64,000 bases of DNA from a virus. The notes beneath the pieces are model-generated. The model was given only the letters and a program-made list of their open reading frames with translations, was not told the origin of the DNA and did not search any database. Shown piece by piece: positions 55,659 to 62,993 of the stretch (its first letter is position 1; every line of letters begins with the position of its first letter). Made by a program: the position numbers and the translations under genes. The stretch covers positions 62,001-126,000 of the IMG/VR virus record IMGVR_UViG_3300033571_019687; one strand, written 5' to 3'.

Positions 55659-56376
55659 TACATTACTGTTAGCAATACTTGCATTTACTGTATTTTTACT
55701 AGTAAATCAGTGTTCGTTAAACAATAGACAAGACCAAATCATTAAGCAAAATGAATTGGCAATGAAAGACTCTAGTTATTCAGCAATCAAAACAATAACA
55801 GAACTTAAAGAAGAGCTTGCCAAAAAGGATAGTGCATTATCAGTAAAGGTTAATACTATAGTAAAAGAAAAGATTACATCTGTTACTAAAACTGTTGTTA
55901 AATATAAAAGAGATACGACTGTTCTTACTAATACTAAATTAATTTATACTGATAGTACTATATTATTCAACTCAATATTTAATGACTCAATTATTAAACT
56001 ATCAGTTGATAGTCATGTAAAATATAAATATGATACAATAACTGAGTCTCTCAAGGTAGATACTGCATATAATATTTTGAATAAACTAGATTTAAATTTT
56101 GGTATAGGACTAATCAAATCTGTTGATAATGATGGGTTTTTAAGAGTTAGAAGTCAAGCATATTATTTAAATTCTGTTGGCGGATTTAGTAAAGAAATAC
56201 CAAAGAACATATTAAATCTAAGAACGCAGGATATTGTTATTGATAATACTAAAAAAGAAAGTAGGTGGGCATTAACATTATCTCCAGCAAGTGTCGGTTT
56301 ATTTTTAACTCCAGTTGGGGTTAATTTAGGTATTGGTCCGAGTGCAGCCTTTTCTTATGTAATAAGAGTTAAATAA
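55642..56376 (+). CDS. Membrane-anchored coiled-coil protein (spanin-like candidate)
   Basis: A 244-residue protein. The N-terminus is a membrane anchor (residues about 8-23, LLLAILAFTVFLLVNQ), followed by a Lys/Glu/Asp-rich coiled-coil region (about 28-90) that would lie in the periplasm. The last 35 residues (WALTLSPASVGLFLTPVG, then VNLGIGPSAAFSYVI) are amphipathic-beta and hydrophobic with a basic end, as in outer-membrane-associated segments. A Cys at residue 24 lies just after the anchor but lacks a standard lipobox. The inner-anchor, periplasmic coiled coil and outer-membrane-like end would suit a lysis spanin, though a structural or entry role is also possible. It overlaps the previous gene by 17 nt. 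Confidence 0.5.
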   Translation: MIKHFNTLLLAILAFTVFLLVNQCSLNNRQDQIIKQNELAMKDSSYSAIKTITELKEELAKKDSALSVKVNTIVKEKITSVTKTVVKYKRDTTVLTNTKLIYTDSTILFNSIFNDSIIKLSVDSHVKYKYDTITESLKVDTAYNILNKLDLNFGIGLIKSVDNDGFLRVRSQAYYLNSVGGFSKEIPKNILNLRTQDIVIDNTKKESRWALTLSPASVGLFLTPVGVNLGIGPSAAFSYVIRVK

Positions 56377-56378
56377 AA

Positions 56379-56385
56379 CTATTTA
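56379..56385 (+). promoter_or_regulatory. Candidate late promoter (CTATTTA)
   Basis: CTATTTA begins 3 nt after the preceding stop and has 15 nt to the ATG at 56401, the same spacing as at 10407 and 20698. It is followed by TCTAAAAA, an A-rich stretch. Confidence 0.55.
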
Positions 56386-56400
56386 TCTAAAAAAAGAGTT

Positions 56401-56706
56401 ATGGTAATAAAGCATAAATTAACCGAGTCGCAATTAAAATCTATCATAAAAGAATGGTTAGATGAAGACGGTAAAGAAGTTATAAATGAATCTGTAGATA
56501 AAACAGATGTTAAAGAACTTATTAAAAAAGAGTTGGCATCATTTGCTAAGAGCGATGAATTTAAAACTCAGATTAAAAATATGGTTCTTAAAGAAGTTAA
56601 AGGTAAAGATGCTGAAAAATATATTGTTGAAATAACTAAGAATGTATTAGCTGATGTTTATAAAACATTGTGGTTAAGAAAAAACACATTATTTGCTGGG
56701 ATCTAA
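56401..56706 (+). CDS. Small late protein with LTES N-terminal motif
   Basis: A 101-residue, Lys/Glu/Asp-rich helical protein. Its start HKLTESQLKSIIKEWLDE matches the pattern (LTES, then helix with II) at the N-terminus of the minus-strand protein at 61009-61401. Such N-terminal motifs recur in proteins of some large myoviruses and could be a targeting or prohead-processing signal, but that is inference. It is the first gene behind a CTATTTA promoter and lies 1 nt before the next gene. Confidence 0.55.
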   Translation: MVIKHKLTESQLKSIIKEWLDEDGKEVINESVDKTDVKELIKKELASFAKSDEFKTQIKNMVLKEVKGKDAEKYIVEITKNVLADVYKTLWLRKNTLFAGI

Positions 56707-56707
56707 A

Positions 56708-57133
56708 ATGGGTAAAAAGGTTTTAAAAGAAGTTACTGCAATTGGGGGTGATGTATCTAATTCACCAAGTACAGGTTTTTTTATTGGACCTATTGGTGCT
56801 AAACCGATTAAAAGGAAACTTTACAAATCGCCAGAAGATAGCTATCTTTATAATGAATCAGGTGAAAGATTAACAAAGACTCAATTAAATGAAATGTTAT
56901 TTGAGACAACTTATAAAACAAATCCGATTAAAGCTGAAATTGAACCTAAATGTGAAGCATTCCCTTATTGTGATAAATCAGTATTAAGTGAAGGTTATCT
57001 TAGATTGATAGAAAACAGTGATGAAGGTATGTGTCAAGATTGTAGACAATATTGTGAAAGTGTTGGCGGTTTAATAAATAAGTCGGCCGATTATATAGCA
57101 GAAATAATAAACAAGAAATATAGTAAACTATAA
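56708..57133 (+). CDS. Unknown late protein with Cys-rich C-terminal half
   Basis: About 141 residues from the ATG at 56708; an upstream TTG at 56693 is in frame but less likely. The N-terminal half is basic with a Gly/Pro-rich segment (STGFFIGPIGAKPIKRKLY). The C-terminal half carries five Cys residues (PKCEAFPYCDK, then MCQDCRQYCES), a spacing that could bind zinc. The family is unknown. It overlaps the next gene by 1 nt (TAATG). Confidence 0.55.
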   Translation: MGKKVLKEVTAIGGDVSNSPSTGFFIGPIGAKPIKRKLYKSPEDSYLYNESGERLTKTQLNEMLFETTYKTNPIKAEIEPKCEAFPYCDKSVLSEGYLRLIENSDEGMCQDCRQYCESVGGLINKSADYIAEIINKKYSKL

Positions 57134-58656
57134 TGAAAGAGTTACAAAGACTTAAAGAAATCGTATCAAATAAACCAGTACTAGATCATTTAATTAATGA
57201 TGGGTTTCTTTTTGAAGGCGAGGATATTGATACACAATTATCAGTTTTATATTCTGATGATAAATCTCATTTTACTAAAATGCTAAATGAGGCTGAAAAA
57301 GTATATGATAAATATATTGAGGATTCCACATCAAAAGAAGTTGAACCATCAGACGAAGAACTTGATGAACAAGCCAAATTGGATCAAATGATTGCTGAGG
57401 CATTTATTATGGGTGCTTATGGGTCACCTTTTGTTCCGGCTCATTATAAGCAACAGATTAGAGAAAATTTTGAGGGTTTTGTAGAATTTATGGTGGATAA
57501 TTTTAAACTACCAAATTTATCCGATTTTTCAGAAACAGGTACATTATTTGAAGGATTTTATCCGGAATTAAATGAGGAGTCTTTAACTGATGATGAATCT
57601 GATAGATATGGTATCGGTGAACCAATGCCTAAAAAATACAGATATTATGATGATAAAGATGAACTTGTAAGTAAAGTTATGTCACCAGACTTTGGTAAAG
57701 AGTTAGTTGATGCGTTTGGTGAAGAACCTTATGACGATGATGCTGGTCATGAAAACAGTGGATTAAATGAAGCCAGACTTCACAAAAAATTTGATATAAG
57801 TGAATTAGATGGTGCTTTACAAGATGCTTTAAATTTTTTTAATACTAAAGAATTTTTAAATGTAACTGATTTTAGTGATGAAGCTGAAAATGCTATAAAC
57901 TTTATTAAGAAACTTGGCTCACTTGAAGGTGATAAAACACCTGAAAGACTTATATCTATTGCTGATCAATTTAATATAGATGTTAAAAAGTTTAATGATT
58001 TGAACTTTATTGCTCAAACTATTTTTTCAAATAAACCCGGTCCCGCTAAAAGGCTTAAAGTGTACATGTCAAAAATTATGCGTATTCTTGATTCATATTT
58101 TGATAAATATGATGAAGAAAGTAGAGAAACGTATAAACCTAAAAAAGTGGCAAAAACCCGTCTTAATTATGCAAAAAATTCAGCATTGAGAGACTTTGAT
58201 GTTGCAAGTAAGAATATATTTTCTTTATATGGTAAATCAAAAAAATTGAATGAAGAAAAAGTTGGTGATGGTATAGCATTCGGTAAAGGCAAAACTAAAA
58301 GGGAAGACCTTAATACAAATATTAGAATTTCAGATGCGTTTAAACCTAAAAAATATGAAATGACTGATAATGAAAAAGAAGCCAGTGAACAATTATTAGG
58401 TAGAAATGGGTTGTTAGATATTGATTATACCAACGGTGCTCCCGATCATATTAAAGATGCTAATATAGAAGGCGTTAAAGGCGATAAAAAGAAGAATAAA
58501 GATATGGGAGGTGCTGAATACACAGATTCGGGGGATACCATGCTTAAAGCTGCTAAGAAAAGATTTGAAGATGATGGTATAGCTAATCTTGATTATACCG
58601 CTAGAGGTGTTAAAATTAAAGATGGTGAAGAATATAAAAAGACACCGGGATTTTGA
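57133..58656 (+). CDS. Acidic late protein of unknown function
   Basis: A 507-residue, strongly acidic, mostly helical protein with several repeated-looking short motifs (LFEGEDID, LFEGFYPELNEE, LNEARLHKK). The C-terminal 140 residues are Lys/Asp-rich and probably disordered. No enzyme motif is visible. Acidic helical proteins with LxE-type sites are typical of T4 prohead scaffold and internal proteins processed by the gp21 protease, which makes a head-assembly role a reasonable guess, not a conclusion. A strong terminator follows. Confidence 0.55.
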   Translation: MKELQRLKEIVSNKPVLDHLINDGFLFEGEDIDTQLSVLYSDDKSHFTKMLNEAEKVYDKYIEDSTSKEVEPSDEELDEQAKLDQMIAEAFIMGAYGSPFVPAHYKQQIRENFEGFVEFMVDNFKLPNLSDFSETGTLFEGFYPELNEESLTDDESDRYGIGEPMPKKYRYYDDKDELVSKVMSPDFGKELVDAFGEEPYDDDAGHENSGLNEARLHKKFDISELDGALQDALNFFNTKEFLNVTDFSDEAENAINFIKKLGSLEGDKTPERLISIADQFNIDVKKFNDLNFIAQTIFSNKPGPAKRLKVYMSKIMRILDSYFDKYDEESRETYKPKKVAKTRLNYAKNSALRDFDVASKNIFSLYGKSKKLNEEKVGDGIAFGKGKTKREDLNTNIRISDAFKPKKYEMTDNEKEASEQLLGRNGLLDIDYTNGAPDHIKDANIEGVKGDKKKNKDMGGAEYTDSGDTMLKAAKKRFEDDGIANLDYTARGVKIKDGEEYKKTPGF

Positions 58657-58694
58657 TTTCCAGAAAATAGTATAATTTTAATAATAAAAAACCT

Positions 58695-58726
58695 AAAAAC
58701 CTTGATTAAGTTCAAGGTTTTTCTTA
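58695..58726 (+). terminator. Intrinsic terminator after the 507-residue late gene
   Basis: AAAAACCTTGA (58695-58705) and TCAAGGTTTTT (58712-58722) form a perfect 11-bp stem with a 6-nt loop, continuing into CTTATTTATTG. It closes the unit beginning at 56379. A TTATTTA variant at 58724 overlaps the tail. Confidence 0.85.
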
Positions 58727-58757
58727 TTTATTGATACATATAAACGTAAAATGAGAA

Positions 58758-59156
58758 ATGCCTGAATTAACAAAAGAAAGATTAGCATATCTAAACAAAA
58801 TGCATGGGGTTACTGAAAGCAAGGTTAAAAAGATAAAAACTTTTATAACCGCTTTAATTGATTTGGTTGACTCAACTTATTTAGGTGACGAGTTATATGA
58901 TGATATAGATGAATTTGATGGCCATTTTTATTGGTGTATAAATAATATAACTGGTAGTGAAGTAGATAAATCAAAACCTGAGTATTTATTTATAAAGGAC
59001 ATATTTATATTCTCATATTATGATAAAAATGATGAGAATAGAGTTCAAGATACTAAGGACCATTTTGACCTATTTTTAACTAATAAAGGCATCAATATGG
59101 AACATTACGAAATTTTTGTAAATTACTACAATAATTTAGTTGTTTTCATTGACTAA
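58758..59156 (+). CDS. Small acidic protein of unknown function
   Basis: A 132-residue protein rich in Asp, Tyr and Phe with predicted helices (ELTKERLAYLNKMHG; KVKKIKTFITALIDLVDSTY). An earlier ATG at 58751 is out of frame and stops after four codons, so 58758 is used. No family recognised. It follows a terminator and may be read from a weak upstream TTATTTA-type sequence. It could be an early host-takeover gene. Confidence 0.5.
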   Translation: MPELTKERLAYLNKMHGVTESKVKKIKTFITALIDLVDSTYLGDELYDDIDEFDGHFYWCINNITGSEVDKSKPEYLFIKDIFIFSYYDKNDENRVQDTKDHFDLFLTNKGINMEHYEIFVNYYNNLVVFID

Positions 59157-59183
59157 TATGTCTATAATTCTTATCATTGTTTT

Positions 59184-59402
59184 ATGGAGATAATAAAAAC
59201 ACTTTTAGACGTGGGTTCAGATTTAGGTCACTTATATCTTATATTTATGGGCCTGATAATTATTGGTAAAATTGTCTTAGCTGTTATTGCTAATGAAGAG
59301 AATAGTATTACTAAAATATCAAATCAGGAAATTAATCAGATAATAATTGGGTTAGCTGCAATTGTATTACTCATAGTTAGACTACATTTAGGGTTATGGT
59401 AA
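59184..59402 (+). CDS. Small two-helix membrane protein
   Basis: A 72-residue protein with two hydrophobic segments, residues about 17-36 (YLIFMGLIIIGKIVLAVIA) and 52-68 (IIIGLAAIVLLIVRLHL), joined by a short polar loop (NEENSITKISNQEIN). It would sit in the cytoplasmic membrane. The size and two-helix topology are compatible with a class II holin, but many phage accessory proteins look the same. It overlaps the next gene by 7 nt. Confidence 0.55.
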   Translation: MEIIKTLLDVGSDLGHLYLIFMGLIIIGKIVLAVIANEENSITKISNQEINQIIIGLAAIVLLIVRLHLGLW

Positions 59403-59821
59403 AAAATGATCAACAAACTAAGACCTATTCATTGGTAAATGATTTATTTGCATATAATGATAACTCAATAAAAAATATTGGTTATCAATTAGATTATGAG
59501 AGTGGGCAAGAAACACCAGTAATTAAACTTCAATATGGTGATAGAACCGCAATAATGGTTTCAAGACTTAGAGCAAAACTTAATCATCCATATAATATTG
59601 ATGTTCAAGATGAGTATTCTTATTTTTATAGTGATGATCCTACTACAGTTATTGGTGATCTTGTAAAAGAGTTTATTACTACTAGTGACCAAGTTATAGA
59701 AGAAATTAAGAAAGAAGAGTTAATTACTAATACGTTTAATGAGATTAAGAATAGTGTATCAGAAATATCAATGGAAGAATTAGCACAATTACTTAATACA
59801 ATAAAGAAAGATAAAAAGTAA
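59396..59821 (+). CDS. Small soluble protein of unknown function
   Basis: A 141-residue protein with a beta-rich N-terminal half (TPVIKLQYGDRTAIMVSRL) and a helical acidic C-terminus ending KDKK. No motif recognised. It overlaps the upstream membrane-protein gene by 7 nt and lies 6 nt before another membrane-protein gene, so it is part of a small accessory operon. Confidence 0.5.
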   Translation: MVKNDQQTKTYSLVNDLFAYNDNSIKNIGYQLDYESGQETPVIKLQYGDRTAIMVSRLRAKLNHPYNIDVQDEYSYFYSDDPTTVIGDLVKEFITTSDQVIEEIKKEELITNTFNEIKNSVSEISMEELAQLLNTIKKDKK

Positions 59822-59827
59822 TGTAAT

Positions 59828-60184
59828 ATGATTGATGTGTTTGCTATTTTAATGTATTACTTTGCTGTCTATTCTATAAGTCTGATAGTGACTCAAAGTA
59901 ATTTATTTAAACCGTTAAGAGATAGATTACAAGGTAAATTCTTAGGTAAAGTATTATCATGTATAATGTGTCTACCTTTCTGGATGTCTATTATATTAAC
60001 ATTATCAATAGGATTTTCTCCTGTAGAAATGATTATGTATTCTTATTACTACACAACAGAGGCCGGTATTAGTTTAACACATTCAATTATATACAGATTT
60101 ATGGATTCAGTTATATCATCTGGATTCAGTTGGTTAATAAACTCTCATGTTGAGAATAATCTAAAAAATACCGATTATGAATGA
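59828..60184 (+). CDS. Membrane protein, DUF1360-like
   Basis: A 118-residue protein with hydrophobic segments at about 3-22 and 47-64 and a weaker one near 100. The middle carries KFLGKVLSCIMCLPFWMSII, the C-x2-C-x3-W pattern typical of the DUF1360 family of small phage and bacterial membrane proteins. Function of that family is unknown to me. It overlaps the next gene by 8 nt. Confidence 0.6.
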   Translation: MIDVFAILMYYFAVYSISLIVTQSNLFKPLRDRLQGKFLGKVLSCIMCLPFWMSIILTLSIGFSPVEMIMYSYYYTTEAGISLTHSIIYRFMDSVISSGFSWLINSHVENNLKNTDYE

Positions 60185-60368
60185 AGAGAATCCGCTAAAT
60201 GAACTAAAAGAATACCAACAAGAAATATTAGCGTCAGATAAAATGTTAGAACTTCAATTAAGTAATTATAAGAAAGAACTAATTGAAGAAATGAAACGTA
60301 ATAAGACTAAAGAACCTAATAAGAAAAATACTAGTATATTAAAAAAGTTGGCTAAGATTTTTTCTTAG
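60177..60368 (+). CDS. Small charged helical protein
   Basis: A 63-residue, Lys/Glu-rich helical protein (ELKEYQQEILASDKMLELQL) without a known motif. It overlaps the preceding gene by 8 nt and ends convergently with the minus-strand gene at 60352, sharing 17 nt of 3' ends. It closes the plus-strand accessory operon; no terminator hairpin is visible there. Confidence 0.5.
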   Translation: MNEENPLNELKEYQQEILASDKMLELQLSNYKKELIEEMKRNKTKEPNKKNTSILKKLAKIFS

Positions 60369-60951
60369 TTGTTTGTCTTATCATTTCATATCTTGATATA
60401 TTATATTCATTTACTATTTCATCAATAATATCAAGTTTGGTAGATTTAGGTAGTTTATCAATAAAAATGTGTCCACATTTTGAAAAATACTTAATTACAA
60501 TCATTTTCATTAAGTGATAAAATCTTTTAGCATCTGATATATCCTTTAATACAAAGAAGTCATAAGACCCCAATGACTGAATTATAAACTTGTTATTTAT
60601 CAAAAAGAAGGATAGATTTTTTTTGGATTTAATAAACTTTTTAATAATATCCGGCATTGTATAACGTTTATTATCTTTAACCCTTAAAATAGTTTCTTCT
60701 ATTTTGTAATCCTCTTTTTTCTTTATAGTCAAATCTTCATATTTTTGATCATGTACAGAATATGATTTATTAACCATAATACATAATTCATACATGACTT
60801 TCTCACTTTGTGTTATCTTTTTCTCAAATAATACCTTATTATCGGCAAGCATTTTATTGTAATATGCTAATGCTTGTGCATAACGCTTATAGGACTTATA
60901 TAAACGCTTTCTAAGGCCGTTCTTGTATAAAATGATATAATACTCCGTCAT
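60352..60951 (-). CDS. Unknown basic protein on the minus strand
   Basis: A 199-residue, very Lys/Tyr/Ile-rich protein with alternating helices and strands (MTEYYIILYKNGLRKRLYKS at the start; SFFLINNKFIIQSLGSYDFF in the middle) and a basic tail. No catalytic motif recognised. It is one of only two minus-strand genes. Its start lies just beyond the terminator of the other minus-strand gene (61009-61401), so it may be expressed by read-through. Its end overlaps the convergent gene at 60177 by 17 nt. Confidence 0.55.
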   Translation of the reverse strand: MTEYYIILYKNGLRKRLYKSYKRYAQALAYYNKMLADNKVLFEKKITQSEKVMYELCIMVNKSYSVHDQKYEDLTIKKKEDYKIEETILRVKDNKRYTMPDIIKKFIKSKKNLSFFLINNKFIIQSLGSYDFFVLKDISDAKRFYHLMKMIVIKYFSKCGHIFIDKLPKSTKLDIIDEIVNEYNISRYEMIRQTTKKKS

Positions 60952-60961
60952 AAATAAGAAA

Positions 60962-60985
60962 GCCCGTATAACGAGCTATACGGGC
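60962..60985 (-). terminator. Intrinsic terminator for the minus-strand gene at 61009-61401
   Basis: GCCCGTATA and TATACGGGC form a perfect 9-bp stem with a 6-nt loop. Read on the minus strand it is followed by TTTCTTATTT. It separates the two minus-strand genes. Confidence 0.8.
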
Positions 60986-61008
60986 CTAATATAATGGTTA
61001 TTTAATTA

Positions 61009-61401
61009 TTAGTAAACAATGCTGTATTGACTCATAATATCAACTTTACAGTTTGTTAATTTTCTATAAACAGCATAAAGACTATCTCTAATCTCTTTAT
61101 TTTTTTCACTTGCAGCAACTTCACTTAATTTAGACAAAGCCACATCATATAAATTCAAAAACTCTAACATGTCTTTAGGTGGATTTTTAATTTCTAGTGC
61201 TGTTTCCATAGGATCTTTTTCATCCAAACCTTTTTTTGTATCAAGATGAACCGGCGCATTTGGTTTATTATAATCAACCACACGATCTTCTTTATTACCT
61301 AACATGTCTTCAATTTCCTTTAATCTTTCCTCACTAACGTTTTCGGCGATTATGTTCTTAATCTCAGATTCAGTGATATTCAATTTAATTTTCTTGCTCA
61401 T
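61009..61401 (-). CDS. Small minus-strand protein with LTES-like N-terminal motif
   Basis: A 130-residue helical, charged protein. The N-terminus KKIKLNITESEIKNIIAEN follows the same T-E-S plus helix pattern as the protein at 56401. The middle is polar and Asp/Pro-rich and the C-terminus helical. The minus-strand CTATTTA (61426-61420) lies 18 nt upstream of its start, which puts it in the candidate late class. It ends 24 nt before its own terminator. The shared N-terminal motif hints at a common destination with the 56401 product. Confidence 0.55.
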   Translation of the reverse strand: MSKKIKLNITESEIKNIIAENVSEERLKEIEDMLGNKEDRVVDYNKPNAPVHLDTKKGLDEKDPMETALEIKNPPKDMLEFLNLYDVALSKLSEVAASEKNKEIRDSLYAVYRKLTNCKVDIMSQYSIVY

Positions 61402-61419
61402 AACAATCTAGTTTAGTAA

Positions 61420-61426
61420 TAAATAG
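61420..61426 (-). promoter_or_regulatory. Candidate late promoter (CTATTTA, minus strand)
   Basis: On the minus strand CTATTTA is followed by TTACTAAA, with 18 nt to the ATG at 61401. This is the only minus-strand member of the motif family I found before a gene. It lies 24 nt from the edge of the TGTCA-box array. Confidence 0.5.
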
Positions 61427-61449
61427 ATCAAAAGATTTAAATATGTTAC

Positions 61450-61506
61450 TGACATGATGTCATATCACTGTCATACATAATATGACAAAACTTGTCATTA
61501 TGTCAT
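61450..61506. repeat. TGTCA/TGACA box array in a divergent intergenic region
   Basis: Within 57 bases there are six TGACA/TGTCA core units: TGACAT at 61450, TGTCAT at 61458, 61469, 61493 and 61501, and ATGACA at 61482. The first two form the palindrome TGACAT-G-ATGTCA. The third and fourth form TGTCATA-5 nt-TATGACA, a perfect 7-bp inverted repeat. The array lies between two divergent genes. The likely function is an operator for a dimeric regulator; an iteron-like initiation site is an alternative. Confidence 0.7.
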
Positions 61507-61570
61507 GTTTTATGTATTGGCATAGGTATTGTAAATGGTTTAGTACAAACTTTAAAACCTAAGTAAAACT

Positions 61571-61903
61571 ATGTTCACAACAGATTTATTATTTGACTTG
61601 TTGCAAACAGGAATTAATGCAACAGCTAACACCACATCACCAGTTACTTATAACTTTGCTGGCTTGTCAGCAGAAGATCTTGAGATTACTCAAGAAAAGA
61701 GAGGATCAGTGTTTTATTACACACTAACTCTAAAATTTGATGACAAGCATGAGTTATACGATGTTCTTAAAACTCGTTTCAAGAAACAGTATGTATTGAA
61801 AACTTACTGCGAGGTTGATTTCAAATTTAAGAATGGACTGTTGATTACTACACCTAAACAGGAAACTGTAACCAAGGAAAAGGTAACAATCAAAGTGATG
61901 TAA
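61571..61903 (+). CDS. Small protein of unknown function under its own control region
   Basis: A 110-residue protein, helical at the start (TTDLLFDLLQTGINATAN) and then beta-rich (SVFYYTLTLKFDD; KTYCEVDFKFKNGLLI). No family recognised. It is monocistronic: the TGTCA-box region lies upstream and a perfect terminator follows. Its base composition is G+C-richer than its neighbours (about 43% in one 60-base stretch), like the 5' part of the gp32-like gene, which may indicate strong expression. No good Bacteroidota promoter or CTATTTA is visible before it. Confidence 0.6.
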   Translation: MFTTDLLFDLLQTGINATANTTSPVTYNFAGLSAEDLEITQEKRGSVFYYTLTLKFDDKHELYDVLKTRFKKQYVLKTYCEVDFKFKNGLLITTPKQETVTKEKVTIKVM

Positions 61904-61909
61904 CAAATA

Positions 61910-61940
61910 AAAGCCGGATTTTTATCCGGCTTTCTTGTTT
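61910..61940 (+). terminator. Intrinsic terminator after the 110-residue gene
   Basis: AAAGCCGGAT (61910-61919), loop TTTT and ATCCGGCTTT (61924-61933) form a perfect 10-bp stem followed by CTTGTTT. It isolates the small regulated gene from the glycosyltransferase operon. Confidence 0.85.
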
Positions 61941-61982
61941 AAAAGGAAAATAAATACTATATTAGGTACAAATTAGTGAATT

Positions 61983-62993
61983 ATGATATACTACTTTACA
62001 CCTAACCATAGTAAACCGTCTGGAGGTATTAGATATTTATTACGTCATGCTCTGATTGCATCAGAGACTAATGAGGTAACGCTTTTAATACCAAAGCTTA
62101 TTGATCCTAATACAGGGTTACCTCAATTATTTGAACCTAAATGGTTGTATTACAATATATCAAAACTTAATATAACCTATATTGATTTAAATAAGGATTG
62201 GTTTTCTATAATCAAAGCAAACGATACCTTGGTATTACCAGAAGGTATAGGTGATATTATAACAGTTTTAAGCAAACATAAATGCAACAAAGTTGTTTTG
62301 GCCCAAAGTTGGGTTTATATTGTAAATTCATTTATGCGGTTTAATTATAGACCTTGGAGTGATTTTGGTGTTACTAAGGTTATCAGTATTAGTTCTGGTA
62401 TAACTGATTATATAAAAACTTTAATGCCAAAAATAGATGTTTTGACAGTAACACAAGGTATAGATCATGAAGTATTTGCTCAACAAGATTCAGATGTAAT
62501 TAAGTGGCATCAAAGTGATGATGATGTCGTTAATGTTTGTTATACTCAAAATAGGGGTCCAGAAAGTGAATGGAAGATTAAGTCTCTAATGGAGCAGGTT
62601 AGAGCAAATAATCCTAATATTCGTTTTACTAGATTAACTGGATTAAATCAATTAGATTATGCTAAATATTTGAGAGAAGCCGATGTATTCTTATTTACTG
62701 ATGATATAGCCGGATTTGGTACACAACCGATTGAAGCGATGGCATCCGGTACGTTAGTATTAGGGTTTAAAAGTAAATTTAATTCAATATATACGGAAGA
62801 TGATAATGGTTTTTGGTGCGATAATGGTAATTATGAACAATTATTAGATATGTTTAAAATTTTTAGCATACCACAAGTGACAAAAGATTTAGCAGAATGG
62901 AAGATTGGTAATGGTTTAGAAACCAGTCGTAAATTTACAATGGATATAGAAAGATCTGAAATAATAAAATCATTAAAGTGGATTACAGAATGA
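61983..62993 (+). CDS. Glycosyltransferase, GT-B fold (GT4-like)
   Basis: A 336-residue protein. The N-terminus MIYYFTPNHSKPSGGIRYLL is the donor/acceptor loop typical of GT-B enzymes. The C-terminal domain contains YAKYLREADVFLFTDDIAGF followed by GTQPIEAMASGTLVLGF, the E.(A/M)A.G.PV. motif region that binds the nucleotide-sugar donor. The substrate cannot be read; a sugar added to virion proteins, modified DNA or host surface glycans are all possible. It overlaps the next glycosyltransferase by 4 nt. A CTATATTA sequence at 61957 may be a variant late promoter. Confidence 0.75.
   Translation: MIYYFTPNHSKPSGGIRYLLRHALIASETNEVTLLIPKLIDPNTGLPQLFEPKWLYYNISKLNITYIDLNKDWFSIIKANDTLVLPEGIGDIITVLSKHKCNKVVLAQSWVYIVNSFMRFNYRPWSDFGVTKVISISSGITDYIKTLMPKIDVLTVTQGIDHEVFAQQDSDVIKWHQSDDDVVNVCYTQNRGPESEWKIKSLMEQVRANNPNIRFTRLTGLNQLDYAKYLREADVFLFTDDIAGFGTQPIEAMASGTLVLGFKSKFNSIYTEDDNGFWCDNGNYEQLLDMFKIFSIPQVTKDLAEWKIGNGLETSRKFTMDIERSEIIKSLKWITE

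Noticed and set aside
58724-58730. TTATTTA overlapping the terminator tail before 58758
   Set aside because: The leading C is missing and the sequence is explained by the T-rich terminator tail.
61957-61964. CTATATTA, 18 nt before the first glycosyltransferase
   Set aside because: It deviates from CTATTTA; listed only as a possible variant because a single imperfect match is weak evidence.
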